Source: Streptomyces hokutonensis
Lineage (GTDB): Bacteria; Actinomycetota; Actinomycetes; Streptomycetales; Streptomycetaceae
NCBI RefSeq assembly: GCF_000376565.1
Contig: NZ_BARG01000069.1
Location: 1-64,000 of the forward strand
Length of the DNA: 64,000 nucleotides
Direction: 5' to 3'
The translations under genes and the position numbers were made by a program. This document shows, in pieces, positions 1 through 7,821 of the stretch. Numbering within the stretch: position 1 is the first letter of the stretch; every line of letters begins with the position of its first letter. The notes beneath the pieces are model-generated. The model had not been told where the DNA came from and made no database searches. It was given only the letters and a program-made list of their open reading frames with translations.

Positions 1-1
1 G

Positions 2-460
2 CCGATGCAGTGGACACCTGATCGCAACGCAGGTTTTTCGTCCTGTGACCCCGGCCGGCTGTCGCTGCCGACCATCATGGACCCCGTCTACGGCTACCAG
101 GTCACCAACGTCGAGGCGTCGATGTCGTCGCCCTCCTCGCTGCTGCACTGGACGCGCCGCATGATCGAGATCCGCAAGCAGAACCTGGCGTTCGGCCTCG
201 GCTCGTACCGGGAACTGCCGTCGTCGAATCCCGCGGTGATCGCCTTCCTGCGCGAGTACGAGGACGACCTCGTCCTGTGCGTGAACAACTTCTCCCGGTT
301 CGCGCAGCCGACGGAACTCGACCTGCGGGCGTTCAATGGAAGGCATCCGGTCGAACTGTTCGGCGGGGTCCGCTTTCCGGCCGTAGGAGAGCTGCCGTAC
401 CTGCTGACCTTGGCGGGGCACGGCTTCTACTGGTTCCGGCTCCGCAAGGAAGCCGCCTAG
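2..460 (+). CDS. treS: Trehalose synthase / maltose glucosyltransferase, C-terminal part
   Basis: The gene is cut by the left window edge; about 152 codons remain. The fragment holds the end of the GH13 catalytic barrel (MQWTPDRNAGFS, then PVYGYQVTNVEAS) and the C-terminal beta domain typical of TreS, which interconverts maltose and trehalose in the cytoplasm. In actinobacteria TreS works with maltokinase, GlgE and GlgB to make alpha-glucan from trehalose. The next two genes are exactly maltokinase and glgB on the same strand, which supports the call. The true start and the N-terminal domain lie outside the window. Another GH13 enzyme is possible but less likely given this tail and context. 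Confidence 0.9.
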   Translation, partial: PMQWTPDRNAGFSSCDPGRLSLPTIMDPVYGYQVTNVEASMSSPSSLLHWTRRMIEIRKQNLAFGLGSYRELPSSNPAVIAFLREYEDDLVLCVNNFSRFAQPTELDLRAFNGRHPVELFGGVRFPAVGELPYLLTLAGHGFYWFRLRKEAA

Positions 461-469
461 TCACCCCGT

Positions 470-500
470 GGGGCGGGGTGGATCCGGTTTCCCCCGCCCC
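470..500 (+). terminator. GC-rich hairpin after treS
   Basis: GGGGCGGGG (470-478) pairs perfectly with CCCCGCCCC (492-500) across a 13-nt loop, just after the treS stop. There is no T-run. It may be a weak terminator or an attenuator between treS and maltokinase rather than an operon end. Confidence 0.45.
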
Positions 501-556
501 GCCCGGGGCACGCAACAGTGACACCCCGTCCACCCCGGGGAAAGGAACGTGACGCC

Positions 557-1930
557 ATGGCGGAAACTGTCACACTTTCCGGCCGGACCAGTCCCGGTCC
601 CGGCCTCCTCGCGTCCCTCGACCCCCTCCTGCGGGAGTGGCTGCCGAGGCAGCGGTGGTTCGCGGGCAAGGGCCGTCCCGTCACCGGTTTCTCGCTGGTG
701 GCCGCCACCGAGCTGCTGCCGGCGGACGGCGCGCTCGGCCTCTACCACCTGCTGGTCCGCGCCCATCAGTCACCCGCGCCGGGCGACTGCTACCAGCTCC
801 TCATAGGGGTGCGCGAGGCGCTGCCGCCCCGGCTCGCGCCCGCGCTAATCGGACATGTGGAGGAGGGCCCGCTCGCCGGACGCACGGTGTACGAGGCCCT
901 GTACGACCCCCGGCCCGCCGAGGTGCTCCTGGAGGCGTTTCGCGCCCAGGCCCACATCGGCGGGCTGCGCTTCGAACGGGACCCGGGCCAGGAGATCGCG
1001 ACCGGCCTGGCCCCCCGCCTGATGACGGCCGAGCAGTCCAACTCGTCCGTCGTCTACGGCGATACGTTCATCCTGAAGCTGCTGCGCCGGATCGTCCCCG
1101 GCACCAACCCCGACCTGGAACTCCCGCTGGCCCTCGCCCTGGAGGGCTGCTCCCGGGTGCCCGCGCCGACGGCATGGCTGCGGGCGGAGTCCGACGAGGA
1201 GCCGTACGTCCTCGGGGTGCTCCAGCCCTTCGTGCGGGGCGCGACCGACGGCTGGGAGCTGGCGCTGCGCGAGCTGCGCAAGGGCGAGGACTTCGGCGCG
1301 GAGGCACGGGCCCTTGGGCGGGCCACGGCCGAGGTCCATGTGGCGCTGGCCCGGGCACTGCCGACCACGACCCTGGGCCGGGTCCAGCTGGACCAGCTGG
1401 TGACGGGCATGACCGAGCGGCTCGACGCGGCGGCACAGGCGGTGCCCGTGCTCCGGCCGTACGCGCCCGGACTGCGTACGGCGTTCTCGGCGCTGGCCGA
1501 TCTCGCGGCCGAGGGGCACACCTGGACCGCCCAGCGCATCCACGGCGACCTGCACCTCGGCCAGTGTCTGCGCTCGCCGTCCGGGGAGTGGTCGCTGATC
1601 GACTTCGAGGGCGAGCCGTCCCGGCCGCTGGCGGAGCGCCGGCTGCCGCAGCCGCCGGTGCGGGACATCGCGGGGATGCTGCGGTCCTTCGACTACGCGG
1701 CCCACTCCGCCGACCCGCCGGCCCCGGGCTGGGCGAGCAGGTGCCGGGCCGCCTACTGCTCCGGGTACGCGGAGATCAGCGGCGCCGACCCGCGCACCGA
1801 CCCCGTCCTGCTGCGCGCGTACGAGACGGACAAGGCGGTCTACGAGGTCGTCTACGAGGCCCGGCACCGCCCCGACTGGCTCCCGGTCCCGCTCTCCGCC
1901 GTACGCCGCCTCGCCAACCCCACCACCTGA
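557..1930 (+). CDS. mak: Maltokinase
   Basis: Phosphorylates maltose to maltose-1-phosphate, the GlgE substrate for alpha-1,4-glucan synthesis in the cytoplasm. The protein of 457 residues has the maltokinase cap segment (LPRQRWFAGKGRP near residue 30), the phosphotransferase loop HGDLHLGQ near residue 335 and the metal-binding LIDFEGEPSRPLAERR segment. An in-frame ATG exists at 518, but AAAGGA at 541-546 lies ten bases before the ATG at 557, so I chose 557. The gene sits between treS and glgB. In many actinobacteria treS and mak are fused; here they are separate. Often called pep2 in Streptomyces. Confidence 0.92.
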   Translation: MAETVTLSGRTSPGPGLLASLDPLLREWLPRQRWFAGKGRPVTGFSLVAATELLPADGALGLYHLLVRAHQSPAPGDCYQLLIGVREALPPRLAPALIGHVEEGPLAGRTVYEALYDPRPAEVLLEAFRAQAHIGGLRFERDPGQEIATGLAPRLMTAEQSNSSVVYGDTFILKLLRRIVPGTNPDLELPLALALEGCSRVPAPTAWLRAESDEEPYVLGVLQPFVRGATDGWELALRELRKGEDFGAEARALGRATAEVHVALARALPTTTLGRVQLDQLVTGMTERLDAAAQAVPVLRPYAPGLRTAFSALADLAAEGHTWTAQRIHGDLHLGQCLRSPSGEWSLIDFEGEPSRPLAERRLPQPPVRDIAGMLRSFDYAAHSADPPAPGWASRCRAAYCSGYAEISGADPRTDPVLLRAYETDKAVYEVVYEARHRPDWLPVPLSAVRRLANPTT

Positions 1931-1954
1931 CCCACCCGCCCAGGAGGCCCCGCC

Positions 1955-4633
1955 GTGACCCCGCGCACCCCGTCGTCCAACGGTCCGGATCCGAAGAAGA
2001 AGGCCGCCGCGAAGAAGGCGACGGCCAAGAAGGGTGCCGGGAAGAAGGGCGCCGGGAAAAAGAACTCGGCGAAGAGGAACTCGCTGAAGAAGGCGTCGTC
2101 GAAGAGGACCGCGGGGCAGAAGGCGACGGTGAAGGAGGCTTCAGTGAAGAAGGACGCGGTGCAGAAGGACGTGGTGGACTCGGTGCAGAAGGGCTCGGTG
2201 GAGGAGACGAGCGCCGCCGGCGAGAAGCCCGCGCGCGAGACGGCCACGGCCGACACGGGCACCGACTCGACCACACTCACCGCCACGCCCGCACCCACGC
2301 CAACGCTCACCGCCACGCCCGCGCCCGCGCTCACCGCCACACCCACGCCCACCGCCACGCCCGCGCCTGCGCCCGCACTCACTCCTGCGCCGGAGCAAGA
2401 GGCACCCGCCCCCGCCCCCACGCCCACGCCCGCACCCGCACCCGCACCCGCACCGGAGATCGCCATATCCCCTGCCCTCGATGCCGTGGACCGCGACCGC
2501 CTCCTCCACGGCACCCATCACGCCCCGCACTCCGTCCTCGGCGCACACCCGGTCCCCGGCGGCGTCGCGTTCCGGGTGTTCCGCCCCTTCGCGCTCGGAG
2601 TGACCGTCGTGACGGGCGGCTCGACGACCGAGCTGCACGACGACGGGGACGGCTTCTTCTCCGGACTGCTCCCGCTCCCGGAGGTGCCGGAGTACCGGCT
2701 GCTCGTGGCCTACGACGGCACCGTGCAGGACACCGAGGACGCGTACCGTTTCCTGCCCGCGCTCGGTGACCTGGACCTGCACCTGATCGGCGAGGGCCGG
2801 CACGAGCAGCTGTGGCAGGCGCTCGGCGCGGAGCCGATGACGCACCAGGGGGTCCCCGGCACCCGCTTCACGGTGTGGGCGCCGAACGCCCGGGGCGTAC
2901 GGCTGGCCGGCACCTTCAACTTCTGGGACGGCACGGGCGCCCCGATGCGCTCGCTCGGCGCCACCGGCGTCTGGGAACTGTTCATGCCGGGCATCGGCGA
3001 GGGCGAGCTGTACAAGTTCGAGATCACCAGGCCCGACGGTTCCAAGACCCTGCGCGCCGACCCGATGGCCCGCCGCACCGAGGTACCGCCCGCCACGTCC
3101 TCCATCGTCACGGCCTCGCACCACGTGTGGGGCGACGAGGAGTGGCTCGCTGGCCGCACCGAAGTCCCGTCCCACGAGGCGCCGTTCTCCGTCTACGAGA
3201 TCCACCTCGCGTCCTGGCGCCCCGGTCTGACGTACCGTCAGCTGGCCGAGCAACTCCCGGCCTATGTCAAGGACTTGGGCTTCACGCACGTAGAGCTGAT
3301 GCCGGTCGCCGAGCATCCCTTCGGCGGTTCCTGGGGCTACCAGGTCACCGGCTTCTACGCCCCGACCGCGCGCCTCGGCACCCCCGACGACTTCAAGTTC
3401 CTGGTCGACGCCCTGCACCAGGCCGGCATCGGCGTCCTGATGGACTGGGTGCCGGCCCATTTCCCGCGCGACGACTGGGCGTTGGCCGAGTTCGACGGAC
3501 GGCCCCTGTACGAGCACGAGGACCCGCTCCGCGCCGCGCACCCCGACTGGGGCACCCTGGAGTTCGACTTCGGCCGCCGAGAGGTGCGCAACTTCCTGGT
3601 GGCGAACGCCGTCTACTGGTGCGAGGAGTTCCACATCGACGGGCTGCGTGTGGACGCGGTCGCCTCGATGCTCTACCTCGACTACTCGCGCGAGCCCGGC
3701 CAGTGGACCCCGAACGAGCACGGCGGCCGGGAGAACCTGGACGCGGTCGCCTTCCTCCAGGAGATGAACGCGACCGTGTACCGCAGGGTGCCGGGCGTCG
3801 TGACCATCGCCGAGGAATCCACCGCCTGGGACGGCGTCACCCGCCCCACCGACACCGGCGGACTCGGCTTCGGGTTCAAGTGGAACATGGGCTGGATGCA
3901 CGACTCGCTCGACTACATGACCCACGACCCGGTCCACCGCCGGCACCACCACGGCGAGATGACCTTCTCCATGGTGTACGCGTACAGCGAGAACTACGTC
4001 CTGCCGATCTCGCACGACGAAGTCGTCCACGGCAAGCGCTCGTTGGTGTCGAAGATGCCCGGCGACTGGTGGCAGCAGCGCGCCAACCTACGCGCCTACC
4101 TCGCCTTCATGTGGGCCCACCCCGGCAAGCAACTCCTCTTCATGGGACAGGAGTTCGCCCAGGGCGCCGAGTGGTCCGAGACCCACGGCCCCGACTGGTG
4201 GCTCCTCGACCCGGCCTACGGCGCCGAAGCCGACCACCGGGGCGTACGCGACCTGGTCCGCGACCTCAACACGGTGTACCGCCACACCCCTTCGCTGTGG
4301 CAGCTGGACACCACCCCCGCCGGCTTCCAGTGGATAACGGGTGACGCGGCCGAGGACAACGTCTTCGCCTTCCTCCGCTACGACACCGACGGCACCCCCC
4401 TCCTCGCCGTCAGCAACTTCTCCCCCGTCGTCCGCCACGACTACCGCCTGGGCGTCCCCGACGACACCCCCGCCTGGCACGAGACCCTCAACACCGACAC
4501 CGCGGTCTACGGCGGCGGCGACGTCACCAACCCCGACCCCATCAAGCCGGAACCGACCGCCTGGCACGGCCGGGCGGCAAGCATCCGACTCACGCTGCCA
4601 CCGCTGGCCACGGTGTGGCTGCGGCCGGCCTAG
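1955..4633 (+). CDS. glgB: 1,4-alpha-glucan branching enzyme with histone-H1-like N-terminal tail
   Basis: Introduces alpha-1,6 branches into glucan made by GlgE or GlgA. A good AGGAGG (1942-1947) precedes the GTG start, 24 bases after mak. The GH13_9 core runs from about residue 175 to 892: a CBM48 module, the nucleophile region DGLRVDAVASML (about 560), the acid/base TIAEES (about 618) and SHDEVVHGK (about 685). The first 170 residues are odd: a Lys/Ala/Ser stretch with repeated KK-A/G-AKK units (residues 9-75), an acidic/neutral bridge, then a Pro/Thr/Ala linker (about 108-168). The core alone is about the usual family length, so the tail is extra. The gene overlaps the convergent helicase gene by four bases. 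Confidence 0.95.
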   Translation: MTPRTPSSNGPDPKKKAAAKKATAKKGAGKKGAGKKNSAKRNSLKKASSKRTAGQKATVKEASVKKDAVQKDVVDSVQKGSVEETSAAGEKPARETATADTGTDSTTLTATPAPTPTLTATPAPALTATPTPTATPAPAPALTPAPEQEAPAPAPTPTPAPAPAPAPEIAISPALDAVDRDRLLHGTHHAPHSVLGAHPVPGGVAFRVFRPFALGVTVVTGGSTTELHDDGDGFFSGLLPLPEVPEYRLLVAYDGTVQDTEDAYRFLPALGDLDLHLIGEGRHEQLWQALGAEPMTHQGVPGTRFTVWAPNARGVRLAGTFNFWDGTGAPMRSLGATGVWELFMPGIGEGELYKFEITRPDGSKTLRADPMARRTEVPPATSSIVTASHHVWGDEEWLAGRTEVPSHEAPFSVYEIHLASWRPGLTYRQLAEQLPAYVKDLGFTHVELMPVAEHPFGGSWGYQVTGFYAPTARLGTPDDFKFLVDALHQAGIGVLMDWVPAHFPRDDWALAEFDGRPLYEHEDPLRAAHPDWGTLEFDFGRREVRNFLVANAVYWCEEFHIDGLRVDAVASMLYLDYSREPGQWTPNEHGGRENLDAVAFLQEMNATVYRRVPGVVTIAEESTAWDGVTRPTDTGGLGFGFKWNMGWMHDSLDYMTHDPVHRRHHHGEMTFSMVYAYSENYVLPISHDEVVHGKRSLVSKMPGDWWQQRANLRAYLAFMWAHPGKQLLFMGQEFAQGAEWSETHGPDWWLLDPAYGAEADHRGVRDLVRDLNTVYRHTPSLWQLDTTPAGFQWITGDAAEDNVFAFLRYDTDGTPLLAVSNFSPVVRHDYRLGVPDDTPAWHETLNTDTAVYGGGDVTNPDPIKPEPTAWHGRAASIRLTLPPLATVWLRPA

Positions 4634-6891
4634 GACAGCTCCGGTACATCGGTGAGCGCGCGCGGCAGCGGTCCCGTGTGCACCACGCCGAGCCGCTGAG
4701 TGGCCCGGGTCAACGCCACGTACAGGTCGCTCGTGCCGTACCGCCCCGGCTCGACGACGAGTACGGAGTCGAACTCCAGGCCCTTGGCCTGGCGCGGGTC
4801 GAGCAGGACGACGGTCCGGGTGAGGTCCGGCTCGGCGCCCGCTGTCACTCCGTCGAGGCGTGCGGCCAGTCGGCGGTGCAGGTCGCGCGGGGCGATGACG
4901 GCCAAGCGGCCCTCGGCGGGGGTGAGTTCTCCGACCGCCTTGGCGACCGCGCCGGGGAGGTCGTCAGTCGCGCGCACCCAGGGCCGTACGCCCGTGGACC
5001 GTACCGAACTCGGCGGTTCGAAGTCGGGGTTCTCGGCGCGGACGACCGCCGCCGCGAGGTCCATGATCTCGGCGGGGGTGCGGTAGTTGACGCCCAGGCG
5101 GGTGTGGGTGAAGCGGTCCTCGACGTAGGGGGCGAGGATCTCCGACCAGGAGCCGACGCCCGCCGCCTCCGCCGTCTGGGCCGGGTCGCCGACCAGGGTC
5201 ATCGAGCGGGTGGGGCTGCGCCGCATGAGCAACCGCCAGGCCATCGGGGAGAGTTCCTGCGCCTCGTCGACGATGATGTGGCCGAACGCCCAGGTGCGGT
5301 CGGCCGCCGCGCGCTCGGCGGCGCTGCGGTGGTCCTCCTCCTCGTGCCGCTCGGCGAAGCGTTCCGCGTCGATGATGTCGTGCGCGGACAGCACCTCTGA
5401 GCCCTCGGGGTCGTCCTCCTCCTTGTCCTCGAACTCGAAGGTCCGGGAGGCGAAGGACACGTCCAACACGCCCTGCGCGAACGACACTTGCTCGGCGCGC
5501 TCGCGCTCGGCCCGTGCCCGCACCACCCGGTCGTCCCGACCGAGGAGTTCGGCCGCCTCGTCGAGCAGCGGTACGTCCGCCACGGTCCACTCGCGGGTCA
5601 CCGGGCGGCGGATGGCGTCCGCGTCGTCGTCGGAGACATAGCCCACGGGGTCGGCGAGGAAGTCCGCGACGAGGTACTGCGGGGTCAGCCGAGGCCACAA
5701 CTGGTCGATGGCGGCCCAGACTTCGGGGTTCTCGGCGAGTTCGTCGCGGATCTGGGTGATGTCGCTGGGGTCGAGCAGGTTGCTGCCGTCGAAGGGGTCG
5801 GTGCCGATGCGTTCGGCGACCATCTCGGTGAGCGTGTTGAGGATGTGCCCCTCGAAGTGCTCGCGGGCCGCGTTGTGCGGGAGTCGGGCCTCGCGGGTGC
5901 GGTCGCGGGCCATCCGGACCAGGCCGTCGTCGAGCATGAGGATCTCGCGGTCGTGCTCGATCGCGATCACCGGATCGGGGAGGGACTGCCAGTCGCGTAC
6001 GACCCTGGCGAGGACGTCGGCCATGTCGGCGCGGCCCTTCACCGCGGCGGCGGCCCGGCTGTCGGTGGCCGTCGCCTTCACGCCGGGGAAGAGTTCACCG
6101 ACGGTCGCGAGCAGCACGCCGGTCTCGCCGAGGGAGGGAAGGACCTCGCCGATGTAGCCGAGGAAGGCGGGGTTCGGGCCGACGATGAGGACGGCGCGCT
6201 TGGCGAGCAACTCCCGGTGTTCGTAGAGGAGATACGCGGCCCGGTGCAGCGCGACGGCGGTCTTGCCGGTGCCGGGCCCACCCTCGACGACGAGCACTCC
6301 GCGATGCGGCGCCCGGATGATCTCGTCCTGTTCGGCCTGGATGGTCTGCACGATGTCGTTCATCCGGCCGGTGCGCGCGGAGTTGAGCGCGGCCAGCAGC
6401 ACGGCATCGCCGGTCGGGTCCTCGTGGCCGGTGCGGGTGGCATCGCCGAGGTCGAGGATCTCGTCGTGCAGGGCGGTGACGTGGCGGCCGTCGGTGGTGA
6501 GGTGCCGACGGCGGCGCAGGCCCATCGGGGTGTGGCCGGTGGCGAGGTAGAAGGGGCGGGCGACCTCGGCCCGCCAGTCGATCAGGATCGGGGTGAGGTC
6601 GGCGTCGTCGGCCCGGATGCCGATACGGCCGATGTGGTGCCGGACCCCGGAGGCCAGGTCGATCCGGCCGAAGCAGAGCGAGCCCTCCACGGCGTTCAGC
6701 GCGGCGAGCAGCCCCGAGCGCTCGGCGACCAGGATGTCCCGCTCCAGCCGGGCCTGCCTGGGCGTGTTGCTCTGCCCGAGCGCGTCCAGGACGGAGTCCT
6801 CGGTGGCGCCGCGCAGCGCGTCCACGCGCGCGTACAGACCGTCGATGAATTCCTGCTCGCCGTGAATTTCATCGCTGTTTGACAATTCCAC
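4630..6891 (-). CDS. UvrD/Rep-like helicase of the HelD/HelR type
   Basis: A 753-residue superfamily 1 ATPase. Visible motifs: Walker A GGPGTGKTA (about residue 205), DEAQELSPMAW (motif II), LVGDPAQT (motif III), RQAKGLEFDSVLVVEP (motif V) and YVALTRATQRL (motif VI). The N-terminal coiled coil (EFIDGLYARVDAL..., ARLERDILVAERS) is typical of HelD proteins, which pull stalled RNA polymerase off DNA; actinobacterial HelR also releases rifamycin from RNA polymerase. Start is a GTG. I saw no rifamycin-associated element upstream, so rifamycin induction is not supported here. The first codons overlap the -35 of an opposite-strand promoter (6879-6908). A plain DNA-repair helicase remains possible. 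Confidence 0.85.
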   Translation of the reverse strand: MELSNSDEIHGEQEFIDGLYARVDALRGATEDSVLDALGQSNTPRQARLERDILVAERSGLLAALNAVEGSLCFGRIDLASGVRHHIGRIGIRADDADLTPILIDWRAEVARPFYLATGHTPMGLRRRRHLTTDGRHVTALHDEILDLGDATRTGHEDPTGDAVLLAALNSARTGRMNDIVQTIQAEQDEIIRAPHRGVLVVEGGPGTGKTAVALHRAAYLLYEHRELLAKRAVLIVGPNPAFLGYIGEVLPSLGETGVLLATVGELFPGVKATATDSRAAAAVKGRADMADVLARVVRDWQSLPDPVIAIEHDREILMLDDGLVRMARDRTREARLPHNAAREHFEGHILNTLTEMVAERIGTDPFDGSNLLDPSDITQIRDELAENPEVWAAIDQLWPRLTPQYLVADFLADPVGYVSDDDADAIRRPVTREWTVADVPLLDEAAELLGRDDRVVRARAERERAEQVSFAQGVLDVSFASRTFEFEDKEEDDPEGSEVLSAHDIIDAERFAERHEEEDHRSAAERAAADRTWAFGHIIVDEAQELSPMAWRLLMRRSPTRSMTLVGDPAQTAEAAGVGSWSEILAPYVEDRFTHTRLGVNYRTPAEIMDLAAAVVRAENPDFEPPSSVRSTGVRPWVRATDDLPGAVAKAVGELTPAEGRLAVIAPRDLHRRLAARLDGVTAGAEPDLTRTVVLLDPRQAKGLEFDSVLVVEPGRYGTSDLYVALTRATQRLGVVHTGPLPRALTDVPELS

Positions 6892-6908
6892 TCCCGGACC
6901 TATATACT
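6879..6908 (+). promoter_or_regulatory. Strong vegetative (HrdB-type) promoter for a candidate small RNA
   Basis: TTGACA (6879-6884) is followed after 18 bases by TATACT (6903-6908); TATATA at 6901-6906 gives an alternative 16-base spacing. This near-consensus pair is rare in such GC-rich DNA. It points rightward, away from helD, and its -35 lies inside the first helD codons. No convincing coding start with a ribosome site follows; a hairpin terminator comes about 60-90 bases later. Confidence 0.65.
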
Positions 6909-6914
6909 GTGCTC

Positions 6915-7007
6915 ACTGAGCCTCTTTGCGACCGAATTCCCGTGAAGTCGCGAACCATTGAATATACGCAAAAGAATCCCCCGAGCGCAATTGCTCAGGG
7001 GATTTTT
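6915..7007 (+). ncRNA. Candidate small RNA between helD-like gene and trxA
   Basis: Inferred from a near-consensus promoter (6879-6908) and a hairpin with a T-run (6975-7007), giving a transcript of about 90 nt. The tract is AT-richer than its neighbours. Its 5' part is antisense to the probable helD leader, and its 3' end is the terminator stem. An open frame crosses the region but has no ribosome site and poor codon use. No known family was recognised. Transcription is not shown by sequence alone. Confidence 0.5.
6975..7007. terminator. Bidirectional Rho-independent terminator
   Basis: AATCCCC and GAGC pair with GCTC and GGGGATT around a GCAATT loop, with one C/A mismatch in the stem, followed by TTTTT on the plus strand (to 7007) and by TTCTTTT on the minus strand. 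It can end both the candidate small RNA from the left and the merR-trxA transcript from the right (trxA stop at 7034). Confidence 0.8.
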
Positions 7008-7033
7008 CGTGCCAACAGGTCGTGCCGGCGGGC

Positions 7034-7366
7034 TCAGATCACATCGGCCAGTTCCTCCAGCAGCCGCCGCTTCGGCCGGGCTCCCACCATGGCCTTCACC
7101 GGCTCACCGTCCCGGAAGACCATGAATGTGGGCATCGAGAGAACCTTGTAGGCGTTCGTGGTCTCCGGATTCCGGTCCACGTTCAGCTGCACCACCTTCA
7201 ACCGCTCCCCCTCCTCCGCGGCGAGCGCCCGCAGCACCGGCCCCATCTGCCGGCACGGAGGACACCAGTCCGCGGTGAACTCCACCAGCACCGGCAGCTC
7301 GGCCCCGAGCACCTCGGCCGTGAAGTTCTCGTCCGTCACATCGGGCACGTGCGTCACATCGATCAC
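7034..7366 (-). CDS. trxA: Thioredoxin
   Basis: A 110-residue cytoplasmic thioredoxin. The redox centre is WCPPC (Cys35, Cys38), a CPPC variant rather than the classical CGPC, which usually shifts the redox potential upward. The conserved cis-proline segment reads KVLSMPTFMVFRDGE. The ATG overlaps the stop of the upstream MerR gene as ATGA, so the two are translationally coupled. A bidirectional terminator follows. Its pairing with a cysteine-containing MerR regulator suggests redox-responsive expression. Confidence 0.93.
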   Translation of the reverse strand: MIDVTHVPDVTDENFTAEVLGAELPVLVEFTADWCPPCRQMGPVLRALAAEEGERLKVVQLNVDRNPETTNAYKVLSMPTFMVFRDGEPVKAMVGARPKRRLLEELADVI

Positions 7367-7749
7367 AGTTCAGACCCTCCCAGTTCGCACAACGGCGTCG
7401 GCTCCTCGACGGTCGCGAGCCGCACCCCGATCTCCGCCCGCACGGCCTGCAACTCCCCGATCAGGGAGTCCAGTTCGGCCAGCTTGCGCCGGTAGACCGC
7501 GAGCGACGCCGGGCACGAGTCGCCCTCCGGGTGCCCGGCCCGCAGACACTCCACGAAGGGCCGCGTCTCCTCCAGGTCGAACCCGAAGTCCTGCAGGGTC
7601 CTGATCTGCCGCAGCAGCTTCAGATCAGCCTCGTCGTACGTCCGGTACCCGTTGCCCCCGCGCCGCGCGGGCAACAGCCCCCGCGACTCGTAGTACCTGA
7701 GAGTCCGCGTCGTGGTCCCGGCCCGCGCGGCCAGCTCGCCGATTCGCAT
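7363..7749 (-). CDS. MerR-family transcriptional regulator
   Basis: 128 residues. The N-terminal winged helix is canonical (MRIGELAARAGTTTRTLRYYESRGLL), then a dimerisation coiled coil (residues 75-115). Cysteines lie in ECLRAGHPEGDSC and in PLCEL near the C-terminus, enough for a thiol or metal sensor, but the spacing matches neither the SoxR cluster motif nor the classic MerR Hg site, so the ligand is unknown. It is the first gene of an operon with trxA and has a MerR-type 19-bp-spacer promoter of its own (7757-7787), suggesting it controls itself and thioredoxin. Confidence 0.9.
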   Translation of the reverse strand: MRIGELAARAGTTTRTLRYYESRGLLPARRGGNGYRTYDEADLKLLRQIRTLQDFGFDLEETRPFVECLRAGHPEGDSCPASLAVYRRKLAELDSLIGELQAVRAEIGVRLATVEEPTPLCELGGSEL

Positions 7750-7756
7750 GCCCCCG

Positions 7757-7787
7757 ACGGTAATCCTTGACGTCGGCGTCAGGGCAA
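7757..7787 (-). promoter_or_regulatory. MerR-type promoter with 19-bp spacer and internal dyad
   Basis: On the minus strand TTGCCC (7787-7782) and TACCGT (7762-7757) are 19 bases apart, the overlong spacing that MerR activators correct by DNA distortion. The spacer region holds the imperfect dyad CCTTGACG-N4-CGTCAGGG (7765-7784). The -10 ends seven bases before the merR ATG, so the mRNA is probably leaderless or nearly so. Confidence 0.65.
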
Positions 7788-7821
7788 CAGCGTTCAGGGC
7801 AACAGGGAAACCGCGGCGGCC

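Noticed and set aside
2141..4030. 629-codon frame antisense to glgB
   Set aside because: Composition shadow of glgB with no start signal and no recognisable protein.
6892..6974. Rifamycin-associated element upstream of the HelD-like gene
   Set aside because: The expected inverted repeat was not found, so HelR-type rifamycin induction is not claimed.
6879..7151. 90-codon plus-strand frame over the candidate small RNA
   Set aside because: No ribosome site, crosses a strong terminator, atypical codon use.
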